64,000 nt of DNA. Source: Albugo candida. Lineage: Eukaryota; Oomycota; Peronosporomycetes; Albuginales. Within the stretch, counting starts at the first letter, position 1. Each line of letters begins with the position of its first letter. A model generated the notes under the pieces. That model had not been told where the DNA came from. It worked only from the letters and a program-made list of their open reading frames with translations, and ran no database searches. This document shows, one piece after another, positions 11,160-22,114 of the stretch. Location: positions 27,918 to 91,917 of the forward strand of contig JBDOQK010000080.1 in the NCBI GenBank assembly GCA_040437565.1, read 5' to 3'. Made by a program: the position numbers and the translations under genes.

Positions 11160-13790
11160 ACACCCATCGAATGCTTGCTTTATGTCGCTTTACGACACTC
11201 ATAACTGTGAGAGTTTTGACTCTTCATAATTCGCCAGCAATCCCTATTTCATGATACATTCTCACTCAAGGCGTTTGATACCAGCATTGTATTGCAGATA
11301 TAGTCGCATAAAATCATCGTCGTCGATGAAACACTAGTGACTGCCGAATTCTCTAGCCTGCTAGCGGTAAAGGTGTCACGTCTAGTGATGTCCCTTACCC
11401 AACTAGGTCGAGTCACGGAAAGCATATTGACTCAGGAAGTAGTGAATGCATCGAACCGAGACAATAGCCGTCGGAGTTTATTGGAAGCAAAAGACACCTG
11501 ACCGTCTATCACAAGAGTATGTTACCGACAAGAAAATCAAAGGCTTGATCTGAGGATATCGAGATTTATCAAGAGATAGGCACACAAAACAGAACAAGGA
11601 GAATATGAGGATTCTTAGATTCTTATCCAGCTTTAGAACTTGGAAGCGCTATTCACAATACAGAAAATTTATCGCTCTAACACTGCATACTGGATGAAAT
11701 GCAGAGTCAGTCAGTCGACCACGAGCACTTCTAAAGCCAAATCATTCTCGAACAAATGTAAGATTTTTATGGCAAGAAAGAAATCATTTCTTTGAAAAAA
11801 GCCGTCCTGAAATCGTCGTAACTTTCACTTCACCAAGAGAAACTGTATTGCGTTGCTGGAATTTGTGCTTTCTACATTTTTACCGGCTCAGCCTGCCTTC
11901 TGTACTCTGAAAAGCTTTTCTATTTCGGATTGCTTTCACACGTAAGTATATCAGCGGTTTGCAGACGTCCACGCGTATTGAGTTTATATAGTCGTCCCCA
12001 ACCGCATCTTCTGGCAGAGAATTCCTGAAAGGGAGCTTTCTCAATCTTCTACACGATCTCATGTATGAAGATACAATCAAGTTGCACAAAGTAAGGCAAT
12101 CGAAGGATGCTTTCGGTTGGATTCTGAAGTGCGTCAAAGTTGAAAAATATTGAGCAGTGAAAACAACAATTATGAGAAGAATAGGATGACAAGGGATACG
12201 CGCAATGCATCCCTACATTTTCAGCAAGTCTTTTTGACCAAATGGAAAGATCCCGAACAAAAAGTAGAAATTGAAGCTAGGCTAGTTGCAGTCCAATATC
12301 GAAAAAACTATATTATAAACAATAGCATAATGATTCATAAACTTGCGAGTATGACTCTGATTCAAGCTTACTTGCGGAGTATATGATATCTCGGTATGAT
12401 GATGGCAAAGCATCTTACAAAGTATTTGAAAGAAGATTTTGTCTCACCCCATGAAGAGAACGGAAAGCAAAATCACTTCTGCAGGCATAATCGTCCATTG
12501 CGAGCAGATCAGACGAATCAATGCATATGAGAAGTGCTATTTATTACATTTATGCACATGGAACACTCGTATCATGTTGATACTAATGTACGAAATATGG
12601 CAAACAAACATGACCGAGAGATGCATCTTCTCATTCGCACATCTATCTTGCGAGACTTTTTTCGACGAAAAGAGCAATTACGACCGAAGTGTTCTTGCGT
12701 CTAGGCCTATCCCCGCCCTGGTAAGCTTGTTGTCATGATCACTTTACAGAGAGATCTGAATCTCTCAATAAGTATGCTTACGATGTTTTCTGTACCAGCG
12801 GATACAATTAGAAAAGTATTTTTGGATGAAATAAAAAATCAAAGGTTTCAGACGAAAACTTCTATTCTAAAGACTGCCTGGTAGGAACTCAATTTTGTGC
12901 TTCCGTACTTATAATACATCATAGAGACAAGCAACCCTTCCGAATTAATAGATAAACGTATCTATGTTTTTTGCTGCGCTAGATACCTCCTAGCGACTTG
13001 CCACATTTTAAAGGAATTGGAATTGCACTGCTCGACTTGCTCGTTACTTTTTTCTTTATTTGACGTAGTTGCTCAGGACTGTATTTCAGCGCAAATGCGA
13101 CAGGCAGGGAAGCTTAATGTTTGCTGTATAGGTCCCAATCCAACTTTCATTGACTCACGAGGGGATATCTTGAATTAATTGGCACAAGGTGAATCTTGCT
13201 CACTTTCGAAATGCCTAAAGCTTTTACATTTGCATAAATCAAACATACATATTCGACGACCTAGCTTAGAGATGTGTGTTTGCATCAGAAAACGACTCCA
13301 TCTACTGCAAATTGCTTGGAGGAGGTTAAAGAAATTTTTAGGTCGAGATAGCGTAACCTTGGTTTCCTATGTTCAAGCGTCTTCTACCACCCCCAAAAAT
13401 TCACAGATTGGTTCTGGTTCGGAGAGATCTGATACTCAATCAAATTCGTCCCCGCTTTCAGTTACTGTTTCCTAAAATCAGAAAATTCACAAGCAAACAA
13501 AGGTTCCCTTCTAGGTGAGGTAGGCTCGAGTTTGACCACTTTTTATCCTCCTATTCCAATGCGTGGGCTACCATATTACAGTTGACACACATTGAGACGG
13601 TATATTTCCGGCAACTTTGCGGCTAGATTGCCGGGTGTGAAGCATATTTACATGTAAGACGGGACTTTATGGATTTGTACACACAACAATGTGGAGCTTT
13701 CTTTCTTGTTTCAAAAAGGATTGAGCTATAGACTTGATCTTATGCATTACTTTATGGTTACGGGTCAGAATTGAACAACTTGTTTGAGAT
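11160..13790. other. No gene recognised; left-copy duplicated DNA
   Basis: Short open frames (11,880-12,137 minus, 12,150-12,386 plus, 12,439-12,738 plus, 13,179-13,475 plus) are not preserved in the matching part of the other copy (26,640-29,300), so none is supported as a gene. The DNA itself is clearly homologous between copies. Confidence 0.45.
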
Positions 13791-13798
13791 CTGTTCTT

Positions 13799-14745
13799 TT
13801 AAAGCTGTGGGAAGCACCGCCTATAGACATCTTGAAGATCCACTCGTCGCTCGGTGAGAGAGAGAGAAGCTGGAAAGTCTTCTGCTCTCTTTGATGTACT
13901 TCCCGATCTTAAAACCATAACATCTTGTGCCAGTTTATTTAATTGTTTCCATGTATTCCANNNNNNNNNNNNNNNNNNNNNNNNNNNNNNNNNNNNNNNN
14001 NNNNNNNNNNNNNNNNNNNNNNNNNNNNNNNNNNNNNNNNNNNNNNNNNNNNNNNNNNNNAGAGAATTACAGGGGGCTTGCATAATATGATATCATGGAC
14101 TGAATAGAATATAAAGATGTGCTAGACTGCGATCGAAATTCAGTTTCCCATCAGGCGATACCACATGGTCTTCTTTATTACTCCTGGCTTGTTTCGATAG
14201 TAGTGTGTCGTAGCGTCCATAACTCAATTTGAATAGAGGCTTGATCACCAGGCACCTCTCGGTTTTGCCACCAATAACGATGCGTCCCTTGTGCAAGAGG
14301 GTTTTCCTGTTATAGTAAGCAACACTTCACATCTCTTATCCTATTAAGGCACCCTTTCTTCCCTGTTGCCCCGAAGAGAACAGTTTTCTTCTTCTCTTGC
14401 TTCCTTATTATGAAAAAAAACATTGGGTAGATTTGAACGTGATATTTTGTGTCATCTTGCACACCGTTGGCATAGCGATTTTCACATATTTTTGTTCCCC
14501 TATATTGACAGCTTAAGATGACGTACACGAGAGGGGTATCCTAAGTGATTCCTAAGTATTTCGTATATCTCAAATGCAACTTTAGCATGCAGGACAAATC
14601 GATTTGAACTCACTCTTGACAGGTTATAATGATTCAACAATCGATTAGACCTGTGCTGATTCGACACGTGGTGTGGGCTCATGTTTAGTAGTTACTTATG
14701 AGGACTGCTACAGCAATTCCGATGTTCATGTAGTAAGATGAATCA
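13799..14745. other. Right-hand end of left duplication copy; no gene seen
   Basis: This aligns with 29,390-30,590. Minus-strand frames on both copies share weakly similar short peptides (for example DVMVLRSGST here and DVIVLRLGST at about 29,500), possibly an old coding remnant, family unknown. The gap at 13,961-14,060 falls inside. Confidence 0.35.
13961..14060. other. Assembly gap (100 N)
   Basis: The flanks are not duplicated. The paralogous sequence at about 29,533-29,560 reads straight through and implies that the real missing sequence is only about 15-20 bases. Confidence 0.7.
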
Positions 14746-14749
14746 AATT

Positions 14750-15070
14750 GCTGTTTTCATGTCAGGATGGTTCGAATACGCATTTCCTTCTTGACATGTT
14801 ACGGAGGGTATGTACCCGCTAGCTTAGATGAATGTTAAAGAATGCTTTACAATTGACAGCAACGACTTCTAGCCAGACCTATTTGACACATGTTGTGGCG
14901 TCCTTGAAATAAAACCTCTACACAGCTCTGCTTGCAAAGAGGCTGGAGCTAAAGCAAATTTTTTGAACGTTGAATGAAGTCAGTATGTTTTCTGGGAACA
15001 CTCGGTAGACGCTGATTATATTTGTGACATTGAAGAATACTTCATTTATTAGAGTAATGCGTGCCGCCTT
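14750..15070. other. Spacer between duplication copies; nothing seen
   Basis: No gene-like open frame, repeat or RNA signature was recognised. This is the junction region between the two copies of the duplicated segment. Confidence 0.4.
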
Positions 15071-15071
15071 T

Positions 15072-15711
15072 CTATTCATGGATAAGCACGACTATGCAAG
15101 TACTTTGGTTTGGAACTGATGAGTAAATTATACAATCTATGTGCAATACACTTTCACTTATTACCTTTTTTGAGCACCAACATCTCGAGGAACATCTCTG
15201 CGTCAACTTCGTCAAATCAACATCTTCATCGCTGGCAATAGGTAAATATGAGACTTCCGTCATGCTCAAAAGATCAAGGAAGATAGTACAATCTTGAAGT
15301 TGTACTCTTTTCACTACATCGAAGCATTTTATTTCTGAGAAAAATTGATGCAACATATAATCGCCTTTTTTTGCATAAAACCCTTTGATTGGAAACAAAG
15401 TCGATACTCAAATACTTTCTCGATATAGGATACATACAGAGCTCGATTGATAGATTCTCATATTGCAGAGAAGCTAGTAGAATAGGCTATCATCCAAACA
15501 TTGGATCGAAAAACGATATCTTCATTCCCCATTGGGATCCACATTGTAAGCAGTTGATAGATGTTGCTCCTTGCGTAAAATGGTTTTCATTGGGGGTAAC
15601 GTATACGGAAAGAAAGCGGGCTCCAAGGCTCTTGCTGCCAAAACATGAAGCTTCTTGAATCAATTCATCGTAGTATTTTGACGTCAGAGCATCTCGACGA
15701 GATTTCATCAA
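15072..15711 (-). other. Unidentified minus-strand open frames, possibly a decayed gene
   Basis: Two minus-strand frames (15,490-15,711, then 15,072-15,398) have protein-like composition. The first contains GSKSLGARFLSVYVTPNEN and a CLQCGSQW motif; the second contains QFFSEIKCFDVVKRVQLQ. They could be exons or pieces of one decayed gene, but no plausible splice pair was found and I do not recognise the family. There is no counterpart in the matching left-copy flank. Confidence 0.25.
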
Positions 15712-16325
15712 CCCGTAACAAAATGGTTAATGAAGCGTGGAAGACTCGATCCGATCGCTGGGTTTCAGCGTCAATGGGTTGCACATACGCAGAATACTGG
15801 GCTCTCATAACGTCAAAGCGCTAGTGATTTTTTTCTTCACCTTTTTCATTGGCTTTAATATCTATTCCATAAAATCCCACTGAAAACATCAACTTCCCTT
15901 CATTTAAATGTCACGAGCTGCATATCCTTTTTAAGGCATAAGCCTATCCACTATCATGCGAAGCATCAGCTGAACGTATCCGCAATAACTTATTGGGAAG
16001 TCCGCCTGTTGCATCATGAAGATACCGTTTGTTGGAATGAAAGCGAGGCCGTTATCGCAAATCGAGATTTTCCGAGCTGTACACAGTTGTATTGGATAAG
16101 CAGACTGCTCAATTCGTAATATACATAAAGCTTACTCGTACCGCTTGGCCGGATGAACAGCATGTTATTATTACTCAATTTCATCTTTCATTCGTCTTGT
16201 CCTCACTCATTCATAGCAGCGAGAATTCATGGATAAATTCTTTACTAGTCCACAGCTCCCAGCCTCTTCCTTTTTTAAAACAAGTAGAATCTAGGCCATT
16301 GGTTTACTCTTTAAATACTTGTAGT

Positions 16326-16457
16326 AGCAGTAGGTTTCGATAACGGGAAGCAATATAATGTTTCTGTGCTTTTGCTGACAAAGTTATTGGAAGCAGTAGT
16401 TTCTGGAAACGGGAACCAATACAATGTTTATATGCTTTTGCTGACAAGGGTATTGGT
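16326..16457. repeat. Two-unit 66 bp tandem repeat
   Basis: There are two adjacent 66-base units (16,326-16,391 and 16,392-16,457) sharing CGGGAA..CAATA.AATGTTT and TGCTTTTGCTGACAA. The unit is a multiple of three. On the minus strand it reads as two 22-residue repeats (LSAKAYKHCIGSRF and LSAKAQKHYIASRY), and it is open on the plus strand too. The left duplication copy has only one loosely matching unit, at about 6,170-6,230. Confidence 0.7.
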
Positions 16458-16520
16458 GGAAAAGGCTTTCTCATAATTTGGAACAGCATCACAGTCTTCC
16501 TCGCTTATACGTACTTGCTA

Positions 16521-16710
16521 TGTCGTAAGTACCGCACGGAATGGGAAGTTGCTTCACTGAAAGGTGGAAAAATAGAAATAAGTATATCATTCATGAATGT
16601 TAGTTTCTCTTTCTACGGCATTCCTTAATTACGAAACCACTATTTAGATCATCGGATCGTTTTACCATAACGTGCGACGGATGGCAATGTGGAGTCGTTA
16701 TTTTTCAGCA
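16521..16710 (-). repeat. Copia 3' LTR
   Basis: About 190 bases, matching 21,883-22,108 in order. Shared blocks include GGAATGGGAAGTTGCTTCAC, GTTAGTTTCTCTTTCTACGG and GGCAATGTGGAGTCGTTA. It is shorter than the partner because of a missing block in the middle. Confidence 0.85.
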
Positions 16711-19700
16711 CTTGTTCCTCACGGCGCCGTGGGTTTGTTACCTAAACACGTCCTGATACTTGCTACTTGCGCGCATCAGCGAAGATAGTCTTATCAATTG
16801 CTGTAGTCGAACAGCGCTAAATGCCTTCGTAAGCATGTCAGCTACCATCTCTTCTGTGTGCACATAAGATGGCTTTACAATGCCCCGTTTAGCACAATCT
16901 TTGATGAACTGGAGTTTAATGTCGATATGCTTGGCTCGCGTCAAACTTTCTTCCTTTTGCATCTGTCGGATAGCTGCTTGAATTTCTATCTCCAACTGCT
17001 GAGGTAATTCCACTTTTATCTCCAGTTCAACAATTAGCTCGCGCAATCCCAGGAGCTGTTGAACGGCATGTGGAGCCAACGTGAACTCCGCTTCCATAGT
17101 CGATAGCGATACTGATGCTTGTTTCCGGCACATCCAGCCCACTATCATGTCACCCACACGAAAGATGGGTCCACTTAATGACTTGCGGCTAATCTTGTCT
17201 CCTGTAACGTCCGCATCTCTTGCGCTTGAAAGCTGCATCGTAGTGATTTGCTGAACCTGTTTCTTTCCAAGCTAAAACTTGACGTTCTTGGTTCCTTTCA
17301 AATACCTGGCAATTCTTTTGCTTAATTGCCAGTCACTTACCGTACGAGCATGGGCTCGACGCGTGGCTCGGTGCACTGCATATGCAATGTCGGGTCGTGT
17401 GCATCGAGCCAACCATAACAGTGATCCCACGATTGACTGAAAGTGTTTCAGTGATGCTGATCTGACTGGCCCATCCGCGAGCAGGATCGGGTCGGCTTCT
17501 CGCATGTCAGTATCATGATCGAGCCCTATGGGTGTCATCACGTGGTATGCATCTTGTAGGCCGAACTTTGACAGTAGCTCATCTATCATTTGTTCTTGGT
17601 CAATTTTATAACTAAATTCCGTAGAATGAATAAGACGCATCCCTACAAACTTTCCAGCAACGCCCAAGTTCTTGATCTGGAGCGTTACCAATGGTTTAAA
17701 CACATATCCATCGAAATCTTCGATGTCCCGGTCACCAGCAAGTCGTCAACATATACTCCGACGACAGTCTTTCCATCGTGATCTCCTTTGTAGTAGAGGC
17801 ATGAGTCTTTGACACATGAACGATTCCGACACGAAGTAGTTCTGAATGTAGAAGTTGCGCCCAGAGTCTTCCAGCTTGCTTTGATCATCAAGGCTGCGCT
17901 GGAGTCGAAGCACCATTTGTTTTGTGCTGACCACCACAACGCTGTAGCTCCTACTCACGCAATTTCATTCCTTTTTGAACGTATAGGTAAATTTCCAGAT
18001 CCGTTTTAGTAGAGGCCTTGACATACGCATTAGGCACGTCCCCATGACGCGCCGGTACACCCCATATCTCGGATAGTGCAACGATAAACTTCCCAGTCGT
18101 CACGTCCATAACGGCGGCGAATGTTGGTGCATGGTTTTTGCCAAAGGACTTTTCATTCCCTCACCCCACCATGCGTGCTTTGTAGCGCTCGACGTTTCTG
18201 CTAGCATCTGTTTTTGACTTGAACACCCACTTTGCGTGAAGAGGGCGCATTTCATCCGTGCGCAATACCATCTCCCAAGGTTCATTGGCCTTTAGATAAT
18301 CTATCTTCGACTCAGCAGCGCGTTCCCACTCCACAAACTAGTTCCTATTCATGCCTTCTCTCCAATTATTCGGATCCGCACGATAAACAGCACGTATAAT
18401 CTCGCGTGGCGGGATCTATCTTCCATTATATCTCGTCCTCATGTCATTGCTGGCTGATTGACTGAAGCTTTGTTCAGATTACTTCTTCTTCTGCAACGCT
18501 TGTCGCGCTTCTTGAAGTCTCTCGTTACCACTCGCAGCTTCTCCCGATGTGCAGCATCGCTGGTTGTTTCTGTCCGTATGTTACATAGATCGTCCATCTC
18601 ATATGCTGATTCGACGCTCATGTCAATGGGATCAGCGGTCTACTAGTTGTTAGCTTCTTCAGCCTTGTTTTCATTTATTTGACGAACAAGTTGCGCGTTT
18701 GCATCCTCGCTGAGGGTCTTAATATTTCTGACATGTTACGTTGTTCGCACCACGCGATCCTTGGTAAACAGCATTTTGTACCCTTTTGTTTCGTCGCTCT
18801 TGCCAATATTAAGTCTTTTCTCTCCACGCCGATCGAGGGTCTTTTGTTTCGGGTTCCGAATTGCGGTGCACGGGGAGCCAAAAATAACAATATCTATCAG
18901 ATTTGGGCTGAGACCCGTCAGACCTTATATCGTCGAAGCATGATTCTCATCTCCTCGCGTCCGGTTGCGGTCGAGAATGTAGGGCGCATAATCTGCAGCG
19001 TCACCCCAAAACCAAATGGCAGCCTCGATCCAAAAATCATGGAGCGCAACATGTTCATTTCTGTTTGATGCAGACGCTCCGCCTTCCCGTTCGACGCTTG
19101 ATTCCCCGCTGACGTCGCACTCCAGATTTTCACAAAACGGGCGACGACCCTGTACTCGCCTTTACCATCGGTGCGTAGGCAGTGCATCCTACAGTTTAAG
19201 TGCTTCTCAAAGTATACGAGAAAGTTCTCGAATGACTTGGTCGCCTTGTCCTTCGTTTTTGCCAGAAACACACGGCAGTAGTTGCTATTGTGATCCACGA
19301 AATTAATAAGGTACCTGTTTCCGCACCTGTCGATTGGAGTGATTGGACCCTTGATATCACTACAGATAACGCTACGTACTCGGTCGAAAAGAAAAGTTCA
19401 TTGCAGTGTCTTTGGTCGACTCTTTATTGCACGTCTGATTTCCCTTCGCGCATGTTATTCACGCTGGCCTTTCTTTATTCGTCATAATTATTGCCCCTCT
19501 TGGGGTCGTTCGCCATCCTCTCAATGGTGTCATAAGCCAGATGTGCAAATCGCAAGTGAAAATCCAGTAGACTTCCCGCTTGTGCATCGGGGATTGTTGA
19601 ATTGACAGCTTCAGCGAGAGCTGCAAATATGCAGTCTTCCGCTTTCCTGGCACCAAGTCCAACTACATCCTCGGTCACAACAACACGTACCAACAATACG

Positions 19701-20714
19701 TTATTGTTGTCCTTGTCAAGTCGAAGATCTTAAAACCGTCACTGCGAAGGTCATAACCTTTTTCTTCGATTCTTCCATACGAAAGTATATTCCACGAAAA
19801 TTCTTCCGAGTAGTAGACGTCGCTAAGTTTGATGCGACGAAGATCATCATGGATGCGTACTACTAAATCGACGTTTTATTTGAGCTGCATTTTCAAACTC
19901 TCTCCATTTACAAGCAGGCATTCTTCATCACATTCTTTTGCATTATAAAGTTGTGATGGTGTCGTCACCAAGTGACGACTCGATCCACTATTCAAAATTC
20001 ATTGGCGTGCGGCGTCGACATAGTCTGCAACTGCCAGCGCAAAATCCTTCTTGACATCTTGCTTGCAGTCGCGTTAGTAATGACCTTCTTTCCACACTTG
20101 AAAGCTAGCACTTGGTTTTCTCCTTTGGCGCTCTTCATTTTTTCCAAGTCGTCCAACATTAGTGCTTTTAACAGCGGCCACCGTCGGCTTACTTCCCAGT
20201 CATATGCTTGGATCATTTAGCTGTGCAAAACGGACCAGTTTCTCTGCATATCGTAAGTAATCTTCACGCTGAGGATTTAGTCGTTCCAATAGCACGCCCT
20301 GAAAGTCACTCGAAGAGCTGGCGAACTTGGCGACATTTTCGAGAACTTGGTCGTGAGTACCACCGACAGCACACTCAACGCCATCAGGTATAGCATGTGA
20401 TCATTGCACGATACAGTCTCCTTTTTCTTCGATGCGAAGAGCTTAAACGCTTGTGACTTCGAAATTGGCGGAACGATCTTGGTGCTCAGTCGGTCCATTG
20501 AGTACCAAAATTGGGTGTTCTACTCATACCAAATGTCCACCTGGATGTGAAAATGCTGTCCAGCTTTACCGGATAGATGTCGACCTAGAATATCCAGCTT
20601 TATTTCTTCAGTCCACATGGACCCACTGAGGTCTTCAGCGATCTCGACCTGCTGCAAAAACCGTTTCCCCCAGAGTCCAAACACTGACCCGAGGCCTGGT
20701 TACATCTCATTGCC

Positions 20715-20814
20715 NNNNNNNNNNNNNNNNNNNNNNNNNNNNNNNNNNNNNNNNNNNNNNNNNNNNNNNNNNNNNNNNNNNNNNNNNNNNNNNNNNNNNN
20801 NNNNNNNNNNNNNN
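20715..20814. other. Assembly gap (100 N) with duplicated flanks
   Basis: The 569 bases before the gap (20,146-20,714) recur without visible change at 20,815-21,383. This is an unmerged contig overlap inside the copia element, so the element is really about 670 bases shorter than drawn. Confidence 0.9.
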
Positions 20815-21870
20815 AAGTCGTCCAACATTAGTGCTTTTAACAGCGGCCACCGTCGGCTTACTTCCCAGTCATATGCTTGGATCATTTAGCTGTGCAAAAC
20901 GGACCAGTTTCTCTGCATATCGTAAGTAATCTTCACGCTGAGGATTTAGTCGTTCCAATAGCACGCCCTGAAAGTCACTCGAAGAGCTGGCGAACTTGGC
21001 GACATTTTCGAGAACTTGGTCGTGAGTACCACCGACAGCACACTCAACGCCATCAGGTATAGCATGTGATCATTGCACGATACAGTCTCCTTTTTCTTCG
21101 ATGCGAAGAGCTTAAACGCTTGTGACTTCGAAATTGGCGGAACGATCTTGGTGCTCAGTCGGTCCATTGAGTACCAAAATTGGGTGTTCTACTCATACCA
21201 AATGTCCACCTGGATGTGAAAATGCTGTCCAGCTTTACCGGATAGATGTCGACCTAGAATATCCAGCTTTATTTCTTCAGTCCACATGGACCCACTGAGG
21301 TCTTCAGCGATCTCGACCTGCTGCAAAAACCGTTTCCCCCAGAGTCCAAACACTGACCCGAGGCCTGGTTACATCTCATTGCCGTCGAAATTTTCGATGG
21401 AAAGCTTCATGTCATTTATCTGCAAGGGTCTTTGCGGTGCAAAGTACGACGGTGCTGGCACTGGTCTGTATGATGGACCCGTTGGTGGCTGCATGGGTGC
21501 TCCTTGTATGCGACCTTCCTTACGTAATCGCTGATGTCCCTGTCCTGCATGGTGATGTCGCGCTGGACTCCGTATCAACTCTTCTTCAAGCGAGGATATC
21601 GTCATATTTCGGACAAGTCCCGCACGCGTCTCCGCATAAGCGCGAAAAGTGCTGCTGCCGGCGGGCACGACCGAAGCTTGGTCATCCTCAAATCTCCGAG
21701 CTTCAAGCCTGGTGAGGCGAGCTCCAATTTCACCTTTCAGTTCAGTGACCATATCCAGCAGCCTTGCCATGTTATTATCCACACTTGAAACCGTACTGGC
21801 TCCATCGCTGTTGGTGTGAGTTGCACCTGGCCCTTGGGCTTGATCTCGAGCAACTTTTGCCATAGGCGTT

Positions 21871-21882
21871 GGGCTCATAACC
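21871..21882 (-). other. Copia primer-binding site matching the initiator-tRNA(Met) anticodon arm
   Basis: The plus strand reads GGGCTCATAACC, directly inside the 5' LTR. This is the anticodon-arm sequence of eukaryotic initiator tRNA-Met (anticodon CAT). Using the internal part of a cleaved initiator tRNA as primer is known for Drosophila copia and several relatives, so it fits this family. Confidence 0.65.
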
Positions 21883-22108
21883 TGTCTTATATACCGCGCG
21901 GAATGGGAAGTTGCTTCACTGAAAGATGATAAAAATAGAAGTATATCATTCATGACTGTTAGTTTCTCTTTCTACGGCCTTCCTTAATCACGAAACCACC
22001 GCGTCAAGACAGTTCCAGCGGAAAATATACGAAACCACTATCTAGACCCTTAGATCGTTTCTACAAAACGTCCGGCGGATGGCAATGTGGAGTCGTTACT
22101 CTCCAACA
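21883..22108 (-). repeat. Copia 5' LTR
   Basis: About 226 bases, partner of 16,521-16,710. It is bounded by TG/CA, with GCTA immediately outside, matching the GCTA outside the other LTR. Confidence 0.85.
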
Positions 22109-22114
22109 GCTAGG

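Larger units (their letters stand above)
5800..14750 (+). repeat. Segmental duplication, left copy
   Basis: This stretch is alignable by eye, in the same order and orientation, with about 15,950-16,515 plus 22,110-30,600. Anchors include 5,820-5,960 with 16,010-16,150, 6,500-6,545 with 22,285-22,330, 7,800-7,815 with 23,035-23,050, 9,430-11,020 with 24,670-26,545, 11,690-11,780 with 27,055-27,145 and 13,800-14,745 with 29,390-30,590. Divergence is substantial outside the effector gene, with many small indels. The left edge is approximate. The main passenger is a multi-CxxC secreted-protein gene, broken in this copy. Confidence 0.8.
16521..22108 (-). mobile_element. Ty1/copia LTR retrotransposon, old and broken
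   Basis: The element is flanked by similar LTRs (16,521-16,710 and 21,883-22,108, both TG..CA bounded), with a probable 4 bp target repeat, GCTA. On the minus strand the parts run in copia order: gag (about 21,950-20,500), a degraded gag/pre-integrase stretch, integrase (about 19,300-18,920), reverse transcriptase with the YVDDLLVTG motif (about 17,940-17,280) and RNase H (about 17,240-16,740, VADMLTKAF). It is broken many times over, roughly ten or more breaks. The LTRs differ by many substitutions and indels, so insertion is not recent. It sits inside the right copy of the duplicated segment. A gap with a 569 bp repeated flank lies in the gag part. Confidence 0.9.

Noticed and set aside
14760-14785. 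Box-B-like GGTTCGAATAC
   Set aside because: No acceptor or D-arm partner upstream; isolated chance match.
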